Assembly (NCBI RefSeq): GCF_001713375.1
Contig: NZ_CP016449.1
Location: forward strand, 4,135,501 to 4,199,500
Length of the DNA: 64,000 nt
From: Hydrogenophaga sp. RAC07
GTDB taxonomy: Bacteria > Pseudomonadota > Gammaproteobacteria > Burkholderiales > Burkholderiaceae_C
Direction of reading: 5' to 3'
Both the position numbers and the translations under genes were made by a program. Below are positions 47,971 through 57,626 of this stretch, in pieces. Within the stretch, counting starts at the first letter, position 1; each line of letters opens with the position of its first letter. A model generated the notes under the pieces. It saw only the letters and a list, made by a program, of their open reading frames with translations. It was not told where the DNA came from and did no database searches.

Positions 47971-49170
47971 ATGCTGGAACTCAAAGACATTCAAGCCGCC
48001 GCCGCCCGCCTGAGCGGCCATGTGCTGGACACACCGTTCGTGGAATCACGCACCATCTCGCAGCTCACCGGCTGCCAGGTGTTCCTGAAATTCGAGAACC
48101 TGCAGTACACCGCCTCGTTCAAGGAGCGCGGTGCCTGCAACAAGCTCGCGCAGCTCGGCGCCGACGAGCGGGCGCGTGGCGTGATCGCCATGAGCGCGGG
48201 CAACCACGCACAGGGTGTGGCCTACCATGCGCAGCGCCTGGGACTGCGGGCGGTGATCGTCATGCCACGCTTCACGCCGGGTGTGAAGGTCGAGCGCACG
48301 CGCGGTTTCGGCGCCGAGGTGGTGCTGCACGGCGACACGCTGGACGAGTCGCGCACCCACGCGCGCGACCTCGCGGCCCGCGAAGGCCTGGTGTTCGTGC
48401 ACCCCTACGACGATGAGGACATCGTGGCCGGGCAGGGCACGGTGGCGCTGGAGATGCTGCGCGAGCAACCCGACCTCGACACGCTGGTGGTGGCCATCGG
48501 CGGCGGCGGCCTGATCGCCGGCATGGCCACGGCGGCCAAGGCGATCAAGCCGGGCATCGAAATCATCGGCGTGCAGACCGAACGCTTCCCCGCCATGGTC
48601 AATGCGATCAAGGGCACGCACCTGCCGCAAGGCACGAGCACCATCGCCGAAGGCATCGCCGTGGGCACACCGGGCGTGATCACCGAGGCCATCGTGCGCC
48701 GGAAGGTGGACGACCTGCTGCTGGTCGACGAGGGCGACATCGAACAAGCCATCGTGATGCTGCTGGAGATCGAGAAGACGCTGGTGGAAGGCGCAGGCGC
48801 GGCCGGCCTGGCCGCGCTCATCAAACACCCGCAGCGCTTTGCCGGCAAACGCGTGGGCCTGGTGCTGTGCGGCGGCAACATCGACCCGATGCTGCTGGCC
48901 TCCATCATCGAACGCGGCATGGTGCGCGCCGGCCGGCTGGCGCGCATCCAGGTGAACGCGCGCGACGTGCCGGGCAACCTCGCGCGCATCACCGCCACCG
49001 TGGCGGACGCGGGCGCCAACATCGACGAGGTGCACCACCAGCGCGCCTTCACACTGCTGGCGGCACAGAACGTGGCCATCGAGCTGGTGCTGCAGACGCG
49101 CGGGCGCGAACACATCGCGCAGGTGATTGAACGCCTGCAGCGGGCGGGATTCGAGACTGCGTTGCTGTGA
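47971..49170 (+). CDS. ilvA: Threonine ammonia-lyase (with ACT domain)
   Basis: 399 aa PLP enzyme converting threonine to 2-oxobutanoate. PLP lysine in ASFKERGACNKL, phosphate-binding GGGGLIAG, and a short C-terminal ACT domain (about 328-399, IQVNARDVPGNLARITATVAD). This is the roughly 400-aa form with one ACT domain; it may serve isoleucine synthesis or catabolism (TdcB-like), so the symbol is tentative. Confidence 0.92.
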   Translation: MLELKDIQAAAARLSGHVLDTPFVESRTISQLTGCQVFLKFENLQYTASFKERGACNKLAQLGADERARGVIAMSAGNHAQGVAYHAQRLGLRAVIVMPRFTPGVKVERTRGFGAEVVLHGDTLDESRTHARDLAAREGLVFVHPYDDEDIVAGQGTVALEMLREQPDLDTLVVAIGGGGLIAGMATAAKAIKPGIEIIGVQTERFPAMVNAIKGTHLPQGTSTIAEGIAVGTPGVITEAIVRRKVDDLLLVDEGDIEQAIVMLLEIEKTLVEGAGAAGLAALIKHPQRFAGKRVGLVLCGGNIDPMLLASIIERGMVRAGRLARIQVNARDVPGNLARITATVADAGANIDEVHHQRAFTLLAAQNVAIELVLQTRGREHIAQVIERLQRAGFETALL

Positions 49171-49206
49171 TCGAAAAGCCGCCCTCCCTGTTTGAAAGAC
49201 GAACGC

Positions 49207-49635
49207 ATGAGCGCACCTGAAACCACCCCCGTGTCCGTTGAATCGCTGCAAGCTTTGTTGTCGGCCTGGTTTGCACCCTGGGTCCAGGCCCTGGGCCTGC
49301 AGGTCGAGTCGTTTGCAGACGGTGTGGTCACGCTGCGCCTGCCGCAGAACGACCAGCTCTCCCGCGTGGGCGGCATGTTGTGCGGCCAGTCCATGATGTC
49401 GGCCGCCGACACCGCCATGGTGCTGGCCATCGTCACCCAGCTGGGCGACCATCGCCCCATGACCACGGTGCAGCTCAACACCAGTTTCCTCAAGCCCCTC
49501 TCAAACCAGGACGCCCGCATCACCGCGCGCGTGATCCGGGCCGGCAAAAGCCTGGTGTTCGGCGAAATCGACATCGCCGGCGCCACCGATGGGCGCAGCG
49601 TCTGCCGCGCCAGCACCACCTACGCCTTGCTGTGA
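49207..49635 (+). CDS. PaaI-family hotdog thioesterase
   Basis: 142 aa, single hotdog domain. VGGMLCGQSMMSAADTAMV corresponds to the HGG-type active-site helix with the usual Asp replaced within AADTA; RPMTTVQLNTSFLKPL is the typical beta-strand region. Likely an acyl-CoA thioesterase; acyl group unknown. The ATG at 49207 is preferred over a TTG at 49192. Confidence 0.82.
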   Translation: MSAPETTPVSVESLQALLSAWFAPWVQALGLQVESFADGVVTLRLPQNDQLSRVGGMLCGQSMMSAADTAMVLAIVTQLGDHRPMTTVQLNTSFLKPLSNQDARITARVIRAGKSLVFGEIDIAGATDGRSVCRASTTYALL

Positions 49636-49687
49636 ATGGTCTGCCTTAAAATCGCCGGAGTTTTTGAACCACCCCGCGGAGAGCCTC

Positions 49688-49831
49688 ATGTCCCAGCACG
49701 ACCACCACACCCCCAGCGACCAGCCCCAAGACGTGGTTGAGTCCATCGTCCCCATGATGCCCATCGTGCTCCCCGTCGCCGGCGGCGTGCTCATGTTCCT
49801 GCTGGCCTTCATCGCCGTCTTCATGGCCTGA
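49688..49831 (+). CDS. Small single-pass membrane protein (47 aa)
   Basis: 47 aa. The polar, acidic N-terminus (SQHDHHTPSDQPQDVV) is followed by one hydrophobic helix (about 22-46). A GGAG six bases before the ATG and a perfect terminator 13 bp after the stop make a complete small transcription unit. No known family; a few His near the N-terminus could bind metal, but that is speculation. Confidence 0.68.
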   Translation: MSQHDHHTPSDQPQDVVESIVPMMPIVLPVAGGVLMFLLAFIAVFMA

Positions 49832-49843
49832 CGCGCCCGCCTG

Positions 49844-49885
49844 CAAAACGGCCGCCTGCCCCCTGGGGGTGTGCGGCCGTTTTGC
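49844..49885 (+). terminator. Intrinsic terminator
   Basis: Perfect 11-bp stem AAAACGGCCGC (49844-49854) / GCGGCCGTTTT (49873-49883), whose loop includes a smaller CCCC/GGGG hairpin, ending in TTTT. It closes the thioesterase/small membrane protein unit and is usable in both directions. Confidence 0.85.
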
Positions 49886-50195
49886 TTGGTGAAACGGGCG
49901 TTGGGCTCAGACTGTCCAATGCATCACGTTATGCGGGTTTTGCATGTAACCAGTTCGTAACCCGGCGCCCGGTTTCATAAAATCGGGACCAAGGACGACA
50001 CACGGACCGAGCCGCGGGCACACCGACCCGCCCCTTGTCCCTCTTGCCGGCGGGCGCCAACCGCCTCCCGGCCACCGCGCCGACCACCCTTTCAAGCACA
50101 AGGGACCCCCGACAGCCGCCCAGCTGCATGCACTGCAGCCCGCGGCTGTCGGCGTCTCTGGTGCGCACCGGTTATCAACTTCTGGAGTCTTTTCC
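49886..50195 (+). promoter_or_regulatory. Promoter region and structured 5' leader of pckG
   Basis: 310 bp without a gene. A weak promoter may be TTCGTA (49954-49959) with CATAAA (49976-49981), 16 bp apart. The striking element is a near-perfect hairpin at 50109-50152: outer 11-bp stem CCGACAGCCGC/GCGGCTGTCGG and inner 6-bp stem GCTGCA/TGCAGC with a TGCAC loop. It has no T-run, so it is not a terminator, and it ends 43 bp before the pckG start. Confidence 0.5.
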
Positions 50196-52052
50196 ATGAA
50201 CTCTCCCGTGATGCAGGGCCTGACCCTCAACACCCCGTCCTATGTGAAGAACGCCCGGCTGATCGCCTGGGTGGCCGACATGGCCGCCCTGTGCAAGCCC
50301 GACACCGTGGTCTGGTGCGACGGCAGCGACGAGGAATACGCGCGCCTGTGCGAACAGCTGGTGAGTGCCGGCACGATGAAGCGGCTCAACCCGGTCAAGC
50401 GCCCGAACAGCTTCCTGGCCTGCTCCGACCCGTCGGATGTGGCCCGCGTGGAAGACCGCACCTTTATCTGCTCCGACAAGCAGGAAGACGCCGGCCCGAC
50501 CAACAACTGGAAAGCCCCGGCCGAGATGCGCGCCACCCTGCAGCCGCTGTTTGACGGCTGCATGCGCGGTCGCACCATGTACGTGGTGCCGTTCAGCATG
50601 GGCCCGCTGGGCAGCCCCATTGCCCACATCGGCATCGAGCTCTCCGACAGCGCCTACGTGGCCGTCAACATGAAGCTCATGACCCGCATGGGCAAGGCCG
50701 TGTTCGACGTGCTCGGCACCGACGGCGAGTTCGTGCCTTGCGTGCACACGGTGGGCGCGCCCCTGGCCGCTGGCGAAACCGACACCAACGGCTGGCCGTG
50801 CAACCCCACCACCAAGTACATCGTTCACTACCCTGAAACGCGCGAGATCTGGAGCTACGGTTCGGGCTACGGCGGCAACGCGCTGCTGGGCAAGAAGTGC
50901 TTTGCGCTGCGCATCGCCTCCACCATGGGCAAGCGCCAGGGCTGGCTGGCCGAGCACATGCTCATCCTGGGCGTGACCAACCCCGAAGGCAAGAAGTACC
51001 ACGTGGCCGCGGCCTTCCCCAGCGCCTGCGGCAAGACCAATTTCGCCATGCTGATTCCGCCCAAGGGATTCGAGGGCTGGAGCGTCACCACCATCGGTGA
51101 CGACATCGCCTGGATCAAGCCGCACGCCGACGGCCGCCTCTACGCGATCAACCCCGAAGCGGGCTATTTTGGTGTGGCGCCTGGCACCAACACCCTGACC
51201 AACCCGAACTGCATGGCCAGCCTGGACCGCGACGTGATCTTCACCAACGTGGCCCTGACCGACGACGGCGACGTGTGGTGGGAAGGCATGAGCGAGGCCC
51301 CCGCACACGCCATCGACTGGCAAGGCAAGGACTGGACACCACAGATCGCCAAGGAAACGGGCGCCAAGGCCGCGCACCCCAACGCGCGCTTCACCGTGGC
51401 CGCCACCAACAACCCCGCACTCGACCCGGCCTGGGACGACCCGGCCGGTGTTCCGATCGACGCCTTCATCTTCGGCGGCCGCCGCTCCACCACCGTGCCG
51501 CTGGTGACCGAAGCCCGCAACTGGACTGAAGGTGTGTACATGGCCGCGACCATGGGCTCGGAGACCACCGCCGCCGCCTTCGGTGCGCAAGGCGTGGTGC
51601 GCCGTGATCCGTTCGCCATGCTGCCGTTCGCCGGCTACAACATGAGCGACTACTTCCAGCACTGGCTGGACCTGGGCGCAAAACTGCAAGGCCAGGGCGC
51701 GAAGTTGCCCGGCATCTTCTGTGTGAACTGGTTCCGCAAGGACGAAGCCGGCAAGTTTGTCTGGCCCGGTTTCGGCGAAAACATGCGCGTGCTCAAGTGG
51801 ATGATCGACCGCCTGGAAGGCCGTGGCCAGGGCACCGAACATGCGTTTGGCGTGAGCCCGCGCTATGAAGACATCCACTGGGACGGTCTGGACTTCTCCA
51901 CCGAGCAGTACAAGACCGTCACCCACATCGACAAGGCCGCCTGGACGCAGGAACTCGCGCTGCACACCGAGCTGTTCACGCAGCTGGCCCATCACTTGCC
52001 ACGGGAACTCGAGGAGACAAAAGCAAACATCGAGCAGCGCCTGGCCGCCTGA
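50196..52052 (+). CDS. pckG: Phosphoenolpyruvate carboxykinase (GTP)
   Basis: 618 aa, the GTP-dependent class. It converts oxaloacetate to PEP for gluconeogenesis. It has the kinase P-loop [13 protein letters not shown], the metal/PEP site [17 protein letters not shown] and [10 protein letters not shown], and the GTP-specific [12 protein letters not shown] region. Long structured leader upstream; intrinsic terminator downstream. Confidence 0.97.
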   Translation: MNSPVMQGLTLNTPSYVKNARLIAWVADMAALCKPDTVVWCDGSDEEYARLCEQLVSAGTMKRLNPVKRPNSFLACSDPSDVARVEDRTFICSDKQEDAGPTNNWKAPAEMRATLQPLFDGCMRGRTMYVVPFSMGPLGSPIAHIGIELSDSAYVAVNMKLMTRMGKAVFDVLGTDGEFVPCVHTVGAPLAAGETDTNGWPCNPTTKYIVHYPETREIWSYGSGYGGNALLGKKCFALRIASTMGKRQGWLAEHMLILGVTNPEGKKYHVAAAFPSACGKTNFAMLIPPKGFEGWSVTTIGDDIAWIKPHADGRLYAINPEAGYFGVAPGTNTLTNPNCMASLDRDVIFTNVALTDDGDVWWEGMSEAPAHAIDWQGKDWTPQIAKETGAKAAHPNARFTVAATNNPALDPAWDDPAGVPIDAFIFGGRRSTTVPLVTEARNWTEGVYMAATMGSETTAAAFGAQGVVRRDPFAMLPFAGYNMSDYFQHWLDLGAKLQGQGAKLPGIFCVNWFRKDEAGKFVWPGFGENMRVLKWMIDRLEGRGQGTEHAFGVSPRYEDIHWDGLDFSTEQYKTVTHIDKAAWTQELALHTELFTQLAHHLPRELEETKANIEQRLAA

Positions 52053-52128
52053 GGCCGGCGACCCCGAAACGGTCGGCGGCACGATCTGCCGTTGACCGGG
52101 ACACCGCCCGGATCAAGACGTCCGGGCG

Positions 52129-52160
52129 AAAAAAAAGCCACCGGACCCGGTGGCTTTTTT
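52129..52160 (+). terminator. Intrinsic terminator of pckG
   Basis: 14-bp stem AAAAAAGCCACCGG / CCGGTGGCTTTTTT with a 2-nt gap and flanking A/T runs; works in both directions, serving pckG and the convergent membrane protein gene at 52197. Confidence 0.93.
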
Positions 52161-52196
52161 GTGCGCAGACCCTGGCCGGGTCGGCGGATCAGGTGA

Positions 52197-52745
52197 TCAC
52201 AGGTAGCGGTTGTGCATGTGGCGCGCAGCACGGGCCTGACCCAGGCGTTCCCAGTACGAAACCTCCGGCGCGGCGATGGTGGCGGTGGCAACCGGCAGGC
52301 CCAGGGGCGCCAATGCCGAGTCGAACGAGGTCGCCGGCTCATCCTGCTCGGCACGCGTGCGGGCCAGGGTGAGTTCGCTCATCAGGCGTGGATCTTGGCG
52401 GGCCATTTCCCACAGGCGGGTTTCGGCGCGGGCTTCGGCCATCGACTCCGACCAGCTGTCCAGCACCACGATGCCGCGGCGGGCCATGCGACGGGCCGAA
52501 TCGGCAAACAAGGCCAGACCCGCAAACACCACGACCCACAGGAACACCCAGGCCAGCAGGAGGTGGCCGTCGGCCCAGGTGCTGATCACACGATCGGCGA
52601 GGACAACCATGGCCGCAACAACAGCGGCCAGCAACATGGCGGCCAGGCCGCGGGAGCCATCAACGCGCTTGGGTTGGTGGTGGCTGGAGGGGGCGCGGCG
52701 CAGGCCGATCGAAACAGAAGAAGGTGTGGATGCAAGGGTGCTCAT
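52197..52745 (-). CDS. Hypothetical two-helix membrane protein
   Basis: 182 aa. Polar N-terminal 32 residues, two membrane helices (about 34-50 and 62-80), then a charged cytoplasmic region with a helix rich in Arg/Glu (RRMARRGIVVLDSWSESMAEARAETR). C-terminal 70 residues low in features. No known family; codon use matches the neighbours. Convergent with pckG. Confidence 0.65.
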   Translation of the reverse strand: MSTLASTPSSVSIGLRRAPSSHHQPKRVDGSRGLAAMLLAAVVAAMVVLADRVISTWADGHLLLAWVFLWVVVFAGLALFADSARRMARRGIVVLDSWSESMAEARAETRLWEMARQDPRLMSELTLARTRAEQDEPATSFDSALAPLGLPVATATIAAPEVSYWERLGQARAARHMHNRYL

Positions 52746-52848
52746 GGCGGGCTCCTGAGAAGGAAGGAATGTCTTTTGGACACCGCAATACTAGGGTTAA
52801 CCCGAATTCTTCGCCAATTTATCTTTGTGATGTCTTACATTCACACGG

Positions 52849-53859
52849 GTGATAAACAGCCTGAACTTTCGCAACCTCGACCTGAACCTGCTGCGGGTCT
52901 TTGACGAGGTCATGACCGAGCGCAACCTCACCCGCGCTGCCCACAACCTCGCCATGACCCAGCCGGCGGTGAGCAATGCGTTGCGCCGGCTGCGCGAGGT
53001 GGTGGGGGACGATCTGGTGCGCCGCTCGGGCTACGGCGTGGAACCCACGCCGCTGGCGTTGAGCCTGTGGCCCTCCATTCGGGACGCGCTGCACCTGCTG
53101 CGCGAATCGCTGGCCCCGGGCTCCTTCGACCCGCTGACGGCCCACAACGCCTTTGTGCTGGCCATGGCGGACGCCACCGCCGCCAAGCTGGTGCCCGGCC
53201 TGATCGACATCTTCGAAGCCGAAGCGCCCGGCGTGAATCTGCGCGTGCTGCCGTTGACCACGCGCGATCCGCGCGAACTGCTGGAGAGCGGCTCGGCCGA
53301 CCTCGCCATCGGCCACTTTCCCGGCGTGCTGGCCGAACTCGGCGCCCTGCACCTGCAGGAAAACAACCCGCAGTTCCTGCACCAGCGCCTGTACGACGGC
53401 GAATACGTGGTGGTCATGCGCAAGGGCCACCCGCTGGCCGGGCAGCCACTGAGCCTGGACGCTTACTGTGAGGCGCGCCACCTGCTGGTGAGCTTCTCCG
53501 GGCGGCCCTTCGGCTTTGTGGACGAGTCGCTGGCCGCCCTCTCGCGCCAGCGGCGCGTGGTGCTCACCGTCAACCAGTTCTTCACCGCAGGGCGGGTGGT
53601 GGCCACCACCGACCTGCTCACCGTGTTGCCTCGCCACTTCGTGGGCGCCACCGGCATGGAACACGAACTTGCCCTGCTCGACCTGCCGTTGCCGGTGCCC
53701 CCGGTGCACGTGGACGCGCTGTGGCACCGCCAGGCCACCCACAACAGCGGCCACCGCTGGCTGCGCGAAGCGGTCGAGCGGGCATCGGCGATCGGGTTTC
53801 GCGTGGTCGATGCGGCCACGCACGCTGTGGCACGGCGCGAGTCAGCCGATTCCGCATGA
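52849..53859 (+). CDS. LysR-family transcriptional regulator
   Basis: 336 aa, GTG start at 52849. N-terminal winged helix (NLDLNLLRVFDEVMTERNLTRAAHNLAMTQPAVSNALRR split across residues 8-48, NodD/PA0477-like subgroup) and a substrate-binding domain about 95-300. Divergent from the two-helix membrane protein gene (103 bp), followed 22 bp later by the phosphoesterase gene. Target unknown. Confidence 0.88.
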   Translation: MINSLNFRNLDLNLLRVFDEVMTERNLTRAAHNLAMTQPAVSNALRRLREVVGDDLVRRSGYGVEPTPLALSLWPSIRDALHLLRESLAPGSFDPLTAHNAFVLAMADATAAKLVPGLIDIFEAEAPGVNLRVLPLTTRDPRELLESGSADLAIGHFPGVLAELGALHLQENNPQFLHQRLYDGEYVVVMRKGHPLAGQPLSLDAYCEARHLLVSFSGRPFGFVDESLAALSRQRRVVLTVNQFFTAGRVVATTDLLTVLPRHFVGATGMEHELALLDLPLPVPPVHVDALWHRQATHNSGHRWLREAVERASAIGFRVVDAATHAVARRESADSA

Positions 53860-53881
53860 CGGGCTGTCGGACAATGGCCGC

Positions 53882-54802
53882 ATGAAGATCCAACTGCTCA
53901 GCGACCTGCACCTGGAAGCCAACCCCGACTTCGTGCCCGTGCCGGCGCCCGGGGCCGACCTGCTGGTGCTGGCCGGTGACATCGGTTCCTACCAGACGCG
54001 CCGGGACGGCAGCGTGATGAACGAGCCGGACTGGGGCCTGCAGCGCTTCTCGCCCTTGCCGCAGTACGCGGGCTGGCCCGCGCCGGTGGTGTTTGTGCCC
54101 GGCAACCACGAGTACGACGCGCTGGACGTGGACCAGGCCCACGAAGAACTGCGAAAGGCTTGTGATCGACTGGGCATCCAGTGGCTGGAGCGCGAGAGCC
54201 TGCACATGCAGGGTGTGCGCCTGATCGGCACCACGCTCTGGAGCGACTACGACGCATTGGGAGAGCATGCACCGGAGCCCACGCCCGCACGGCACAGCCG
54301 TGCCGGAGCCGTTCAAAAACCGCGCGCGCCCGACCCGCTCACGCACCGACTGCGCCAGCGCGAAAAAGCGTTTCGCGCCGCCAACCACTACCTGCAGAAA
54401 ATGAACGGCCGCCGGCACGGCCGCCTGTTCGATGCCGAGGCCATGCGCGCACTCGGACTGGACTGCCAGGCCTGGCTGCGCGAGGCCTTGGCCGAGCCGT
54501 TCGACGGCCCCACGGTGGTCATCACCCACTTCGCGCCCACGCTGCACAGCATGGACCCGCGCTACGGCATGAGCCCGGGTACCGCGGGTTTCTGCAACGG
54601 GCTGGACGAGCTGCTGCCGCTGGCCGATGTCTGGCTGCACGGCCACCTGCATTGCCCGACCGATGTGCAGGTCGGGCGCTGCCGCATCATCGCCAATCCC
54701 CTGGGCTACCACGACAAGAACGAACAGGCGGGCTTTGTGCCGACACGCTGCATCGAGGTGAGCGCACGCGGGCTCGCTCCGGCCGAGCCGCAGCCCGTTT
54801 GA
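53882..54802 (+). CDS. Metallophosphoesterase (calcineurin-like)
   Basis: 306 aa, cytosolic. All five metal motifs are in order: SDLHLE, LAGDIG, PGNHEY, THFAPTLHS and GHLHCPTD. A basic, Pro-rich insertion at about 125-160 (SRAGAVQKPRAPDP) is less typical. Substrate (nucleotide, phosphodiester or protein phosphate) cannot be told. It follows the LysR gene closely. Confidence 0.88.
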   Translation: MKIQLLSDLHLEANPDFVPVPAPGADLLVLAGDIGSYQTRRDGSVMNEPDWGLQRFSPLPQYAGWPAPVVFVPGNHEYDALDVDQAHEELRKACDRLGIQWLERESLHMQGVRLIGTTLWSDYDALGEHAPEPTPARHSRAGAVQKPRAPDPLTHRLRQREKAFRAANHYLQKMNGRRHGRLFDAEAMRALGLDCQAWLREALAEPFDGPTVVITHFAPTLHSMDPRYGMSPGTAGFCNGLDELLPLADVWLHGHLHCPTDVQVGRCRIIANPLGYHDKNEQAGFVPTRCIEVSARGLAPAEPQPV

Positions 54803-54874
54803 GCCAGCGCAAGGAAATGGCCCACGATGCCCCTAAACTCGCCTGAACCCTAACGAACCTCCAAGGAGACCTTC

Positions 54875-55297
54875 ATGAAGATCCTGCTCGCCGTTGATGG
54901 CAGTGCTTACACCAAGAAGATGCTGGCCTACCTCGCCACGCACGACGAGATGTTCGGCAACAACAACACCGTCACGCTCATCACGGTGCAGTTGCCCCTG
55001 CCTCCGCGTGCACGCGCTGCCGTGGGCGCCGACGTGGCCAATGGCTACTACGCCGACGAGGCGACCAAGGTCACGGCTCCCGTGGTCAAGTTCCTCAAGC
55101 GCCACGGCATGGAGCCCAAAGTGGTGAGCAAGGTGGGCTCGCCGGGCGAGTTGATTGCCAAGGTGGCCAACGACGGCAAGTACGACCTGCTGATGATGGG
55201 CTCGCACGGCCACAGCGCGCTGGGCAACCTGGTCATGGGCTCGGTGGCCACCAAGGTGCTGGCGCATTGCGGCGTGCCGGTGCTGCTGGTTCGCTGA
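54875..55297 (+). CDS. Universal stress protein (UspA family, ATP-binding type)
   Basis: 140 aa, single Usp domain. MKILLAVDGSAYTKK start and the ATP-binding pattern G-x2-G-x9-G-S in MGSHGHSALGNLVMGS followed by KVLAHCGVPVLLV. ATG backed by AAGGAG about 8 bases upstream. Ends in its own terminator. Confidence 0.92.
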   Translation: MKILLAVDGSAYTKKMLAYLATHDEMFGNNNTVTLITVQLPLPPRARAAVGADVANGYYADEATKVTAPVVKFLKRHGMEPKVVSKVGSPGELIAKVANDGKYDLLMMGSHGHSALGNLVMGSVATKVLAHCGVPVLLVR

Positions 55298-55316
55298 GAG
55301 CGCTGGCGCAGACAAC

Positions 55317-55342
55317 AAAGGCCGCTATCGCGGCCTTTTTTT
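55317..55342 (+). terminator. Intrinsic terminator of the usp gene
   Basis: AAAGGCCGC, 4-nt loop, GCGGCC then seven T. It lies 19 bp after the usp stop and just before the convergent TetR gene stop. Confidence 0.92.
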
Positions 55343-55363
55343 GTGCGCGTCGAAGGCTTGCGG

Positions 55364-56008
55364 TCAGCGCGACTTCAATCCGTCAAAACAGGTGCTGAGA
55401 ACCATCTCGATGATCTCTTCGGCGCTGTGCTGGCCCGAGCCCTTGAGGAAACCCAGCACCGGGTCGCAGGCGCGCGCATACAAGGTGTAGAGCACGGCAA
55501 TGGGAGGCAGCTTGTTGTTGAGGCTGCCGTCGGCCTGGGCCTGGGTGATCCACTGACCCAGCCGCTCGCTCACGTCCATGAGGCCATCGACATATGCCTT
55601 GTTCGTGGTGAGCGAAGCCCGCAGGCTGGAGTTTTCGCTCGGCAATGAAGGCATTTCGCCCGCCAGCTGCACCTCCATGGTCCAGCGGGCCACGGCCCGC
55701 AGCTGCTCGATCGGTGCCCGTTCGGGGTGAGCTTCCAGACTGTCCAGAAAGGCACGGGCCCGGTCCATCACCCGCACCATGGCCGCTGCCGCGAGGTCTT
55801 CCTTGCTGGGGAAATGTTTGTACAGGCTGGCTTTGGCGATGCCCACCTCGGCCGCCACCTCGTCCACCGTCATGGCGTCGAAGCCCTTTTCGGCCAGCAA
55901 GCGGTTCACCGCCGAGACGATGGCGTCTTCACGGGCCAGGTGCATCTGCTGGCGAAAGCTGCGTTTCTGGGGAGTGTCGGTGGGAGATTTTTGGACTGCG
56001 CTGGTCAT
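55364..56008 (-). CDS. TetR-family transcriptional regulator
   Basis: 214 aa. N-terminal TetR helix-turn-helix about 25-75 (AVNRLLAEKGFDAMTVDEVA, then GIAKASLYKHFPSKEDL). The C-terminal ligand domain is of the TetR_C type seen in Burkholderiales regulators. The ATG at 56008 has AAAGG six bases upstream, better than the TTG at 56014. Divergent from the fasciclin gene, 196 bp away; ligand and targets unknown. Confidence 0.9.
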   Translation of the reverse strand: MTSAVQKSPTDTPQKRSFRQQMHLAREDAIVSAVNRLLAEKGFDAMTVDEVAAEVGIAKASLYKHFPSKEDLAAAAMVRVMDRARAFLDSLEAHPERAPIEQLRAVARWTMEVQLAGEMPSLPSENSSLRASLTTNKAYVDGLMDVSERLGQWITQAQADGSLNNKLPPIAVLYTLYARACDPVLGFLKGSGQHSAEEIIEMVLSTCFDGLKSR

Positions 56009-56204
56009 GAACAACCTTTTGATACGTCTCGGATTCTGCCCGATATCGACGGGGTCGTCGATAACCCTACCGCAAAGTAATGTTACATACTAATAAGTCC
56101 ATTTTGAAACTTGCTCGTAACACGCCAGCTCACAGCACGGGCACGGCCCACCAGCCGGGTGCTTCTGCTCTTGACTTTCCCTCCATTTTTCCAAGGACCT
56201 CACC

Positions 56205-56660
56205 ATGAAGAAAACCCTCATCGCATCTTTGCTGGCCCTCGGCGCCCTCGGCTCGGCCCAGGCCGCCGACATCGTCGACACGGCCGTGGCCGCCGGCTCG
56301 TTCAAGACCCTGGTCACAGCCGTTCAAGCCGCCGGCCTGGTCGACACGCTCAAGGGCCCAGGCCCGTTCACCGTGTTTGCCCCCACCGACGAAGCCTTCG
56401 CCAAGATCCCCAAAGCCACGCTGGACGCGCTGCTGAAAGACAAGGCCGCGTTGACCAAGGTGTTGACCTACCACGTGGTGCCCGGCAAGGTGATGGCCAA
56501 GGACGTGAAAGCCGGCATGGTGAAAACCGTGCAGGGCAGTTCCATCACCGTGGCCACCATGGGCGGTGTGAAGGTGGACGCGGCGAATGTGGTCAAGACC
56601 GACATCGCGGCCGACAACGGCGTGATCCACGTCATCGACACCGTGATCATGCCCAAGTAA
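56205..56660 (+). CDS. Secreted fasciclin (FAS1) domain protein
   Basis: 151 aa. Signal peptide residues 1-20 (LGSAQA cleavage). One FAS1 domain covers the rest: H1 motif [17 protein letters not shown], the YHVVPGKV motif and a C-terminal [14 protein letters not shown]. Bacterial single-FAS1 proteins are periplasmic or secreted adhesion-like proteins; role here unknown. Terminator follows. Confidence 0.93.
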   Translation: MKKTLIASLLALGALGSAQAADIVDTAVAAGSFKTLVTAVQAAGLVDTLKGPGPFTVFAPTDEAFAKIPKATLDALLKDKAALTKVLTYHVVPGKVMAKDVKAGMVKTVQGSSITVATMGGVKVDAANVVKTDIAADNGVIHVIDTVIMPK

Positions 56661-56679
56661 GCGGGCGCTCGCTTGCATC

Positions 56680-56704
56680 AAGCCCCGCTTCGGCGGGGCT
56701 TTTT
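56680..56704 (+). terminator. Intrinsic terminator of the fasciclin gene
   Basis: Stem AGCCCCGC / GCGGGGCT with a 4-nt loop followed by five T; 20 bp after the fasciclin stop, between convergent genes. Confidence 0.92.
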
Positions 56705-56708
56705 GTTG

Positions 56709-57626
56709 TCAATTCGCCGGGCGCAGGTTGTCCGCAGCCGCGGTGCGCAAGGCCTTGCTCAAGGCGTCCAGCACGTCCGAGCTCAGGTTCCAGCAGTGCC
56801 AGTACAGCGCCACCCCGAGCCGGTGGCGCGGCGCCAGATTGACCAGTTCGCCCGATTCGATCAGCTCGCGCACCCGCAGCTCGGGCAGGACGCTCACCCC
56901 CCAGCCGGCCTGAACGGCGCGCACCTGGCCTTCGCTGGCCGGAACGAAGAGTTGCTTGAGCATCACGCGCGGCAGACCGAAGGCCTTCATCACGAAGCCG
57001 TGCTGCAGGTTGTCCTTGCGGTTGAAGGCCACGAACGGCACCTTGTGAAAGTTGTGGGCATTCAGACCTTTGGGCAGGTGCTGCGCGGCAAAGTCGGCAC
57101 GCGCCACGGCCACGTAGTCCATGCAACCCAGCGCTTCCATCTTGCAGCCGCGCAGCGCCTGGCCGAGCGAGGTGACGCAGCCCAGCACCTGACCTTCGCG
57201 CAGCCACTCGTGGGTGAACTCCTGGTCGTCGGTGATGATTTCGATCGGCAGGCCGTTCTGCGCCAGGGCGTCCAGCGCGGGCAGCGCCCAGGTGGCGATG
57301 CTGTCGGCGTTGATCGCCACCGAAATGCGCTCTTCCTCGCGGCCGCTGCCGGTGGAGCTGGGCGCGAGTTCCTTGAGGTCTTTTTCCAGGTCGGCGCGCA
57401 GCAGCCGCATCATCTTGGCGTGCTTGAGCATGAGCTGGCCGGCCTGCGTGGGCTTGAGCGGGCGGCTGCGCACGATCAGCACGGTGCCCACCTGTGCTTC
57501 CAGGGCCCGCAAGCGCTGCGACACCGCCGACTGCGTGATCGACAGGCGCTGCGCAGCGCGCTCGAATCCACCCTCTTCAATGATGGCGGCCAGGCATTCG
57601 AGGGCGTCGGGATCGAAGGTGCTCAT
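56709..57626 (-). CDS. argP: ArgP (IciA)-family LysR regulator
   Basis: 305 aa. Helix-turn-helix at about 15-45 (GGFERAAQRLSITQSAVSQR) and an ArgP-type effector domain (VAINADSIATWALPALDAL, DDQEFTHEWLREGQVLGCVT). ArgP proteins sense lysine/arginine and control amino acid transport and metabolism. It is divergent from dadA (118 bp), an AT-rich gap including AAAATTTT, so amino-acid-responsive control of dadA is plausible. The symbol reflects the family. Confidence 0.87.
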   Translation of the reverse strand: MSTFDPDALECLAAIIEEGGFERAAQRLSITQSAVSQRLRALEAQVGTVLIVRSRPLKPTQAGQLMLKHAKMMRLLRADLEKDLKELAPSSTGSGREEERISVAINADSIATWALPALDALAQNGLPIEIITDDQEFTHEWLREGQVLGCVTSLGQALRGCKMEALGCMDYVAVARADFAAQHLPKGLNAHNFHKVPFVAFNRKDNLQHGFVMKAFGLPRVMLKQLFVPASEGQVRAVQAGWGVSVLPELRVRELIESGELVNLAPRHRLGVALYWHCWNLSSDVLDALSKALRTAAADNLRPAN

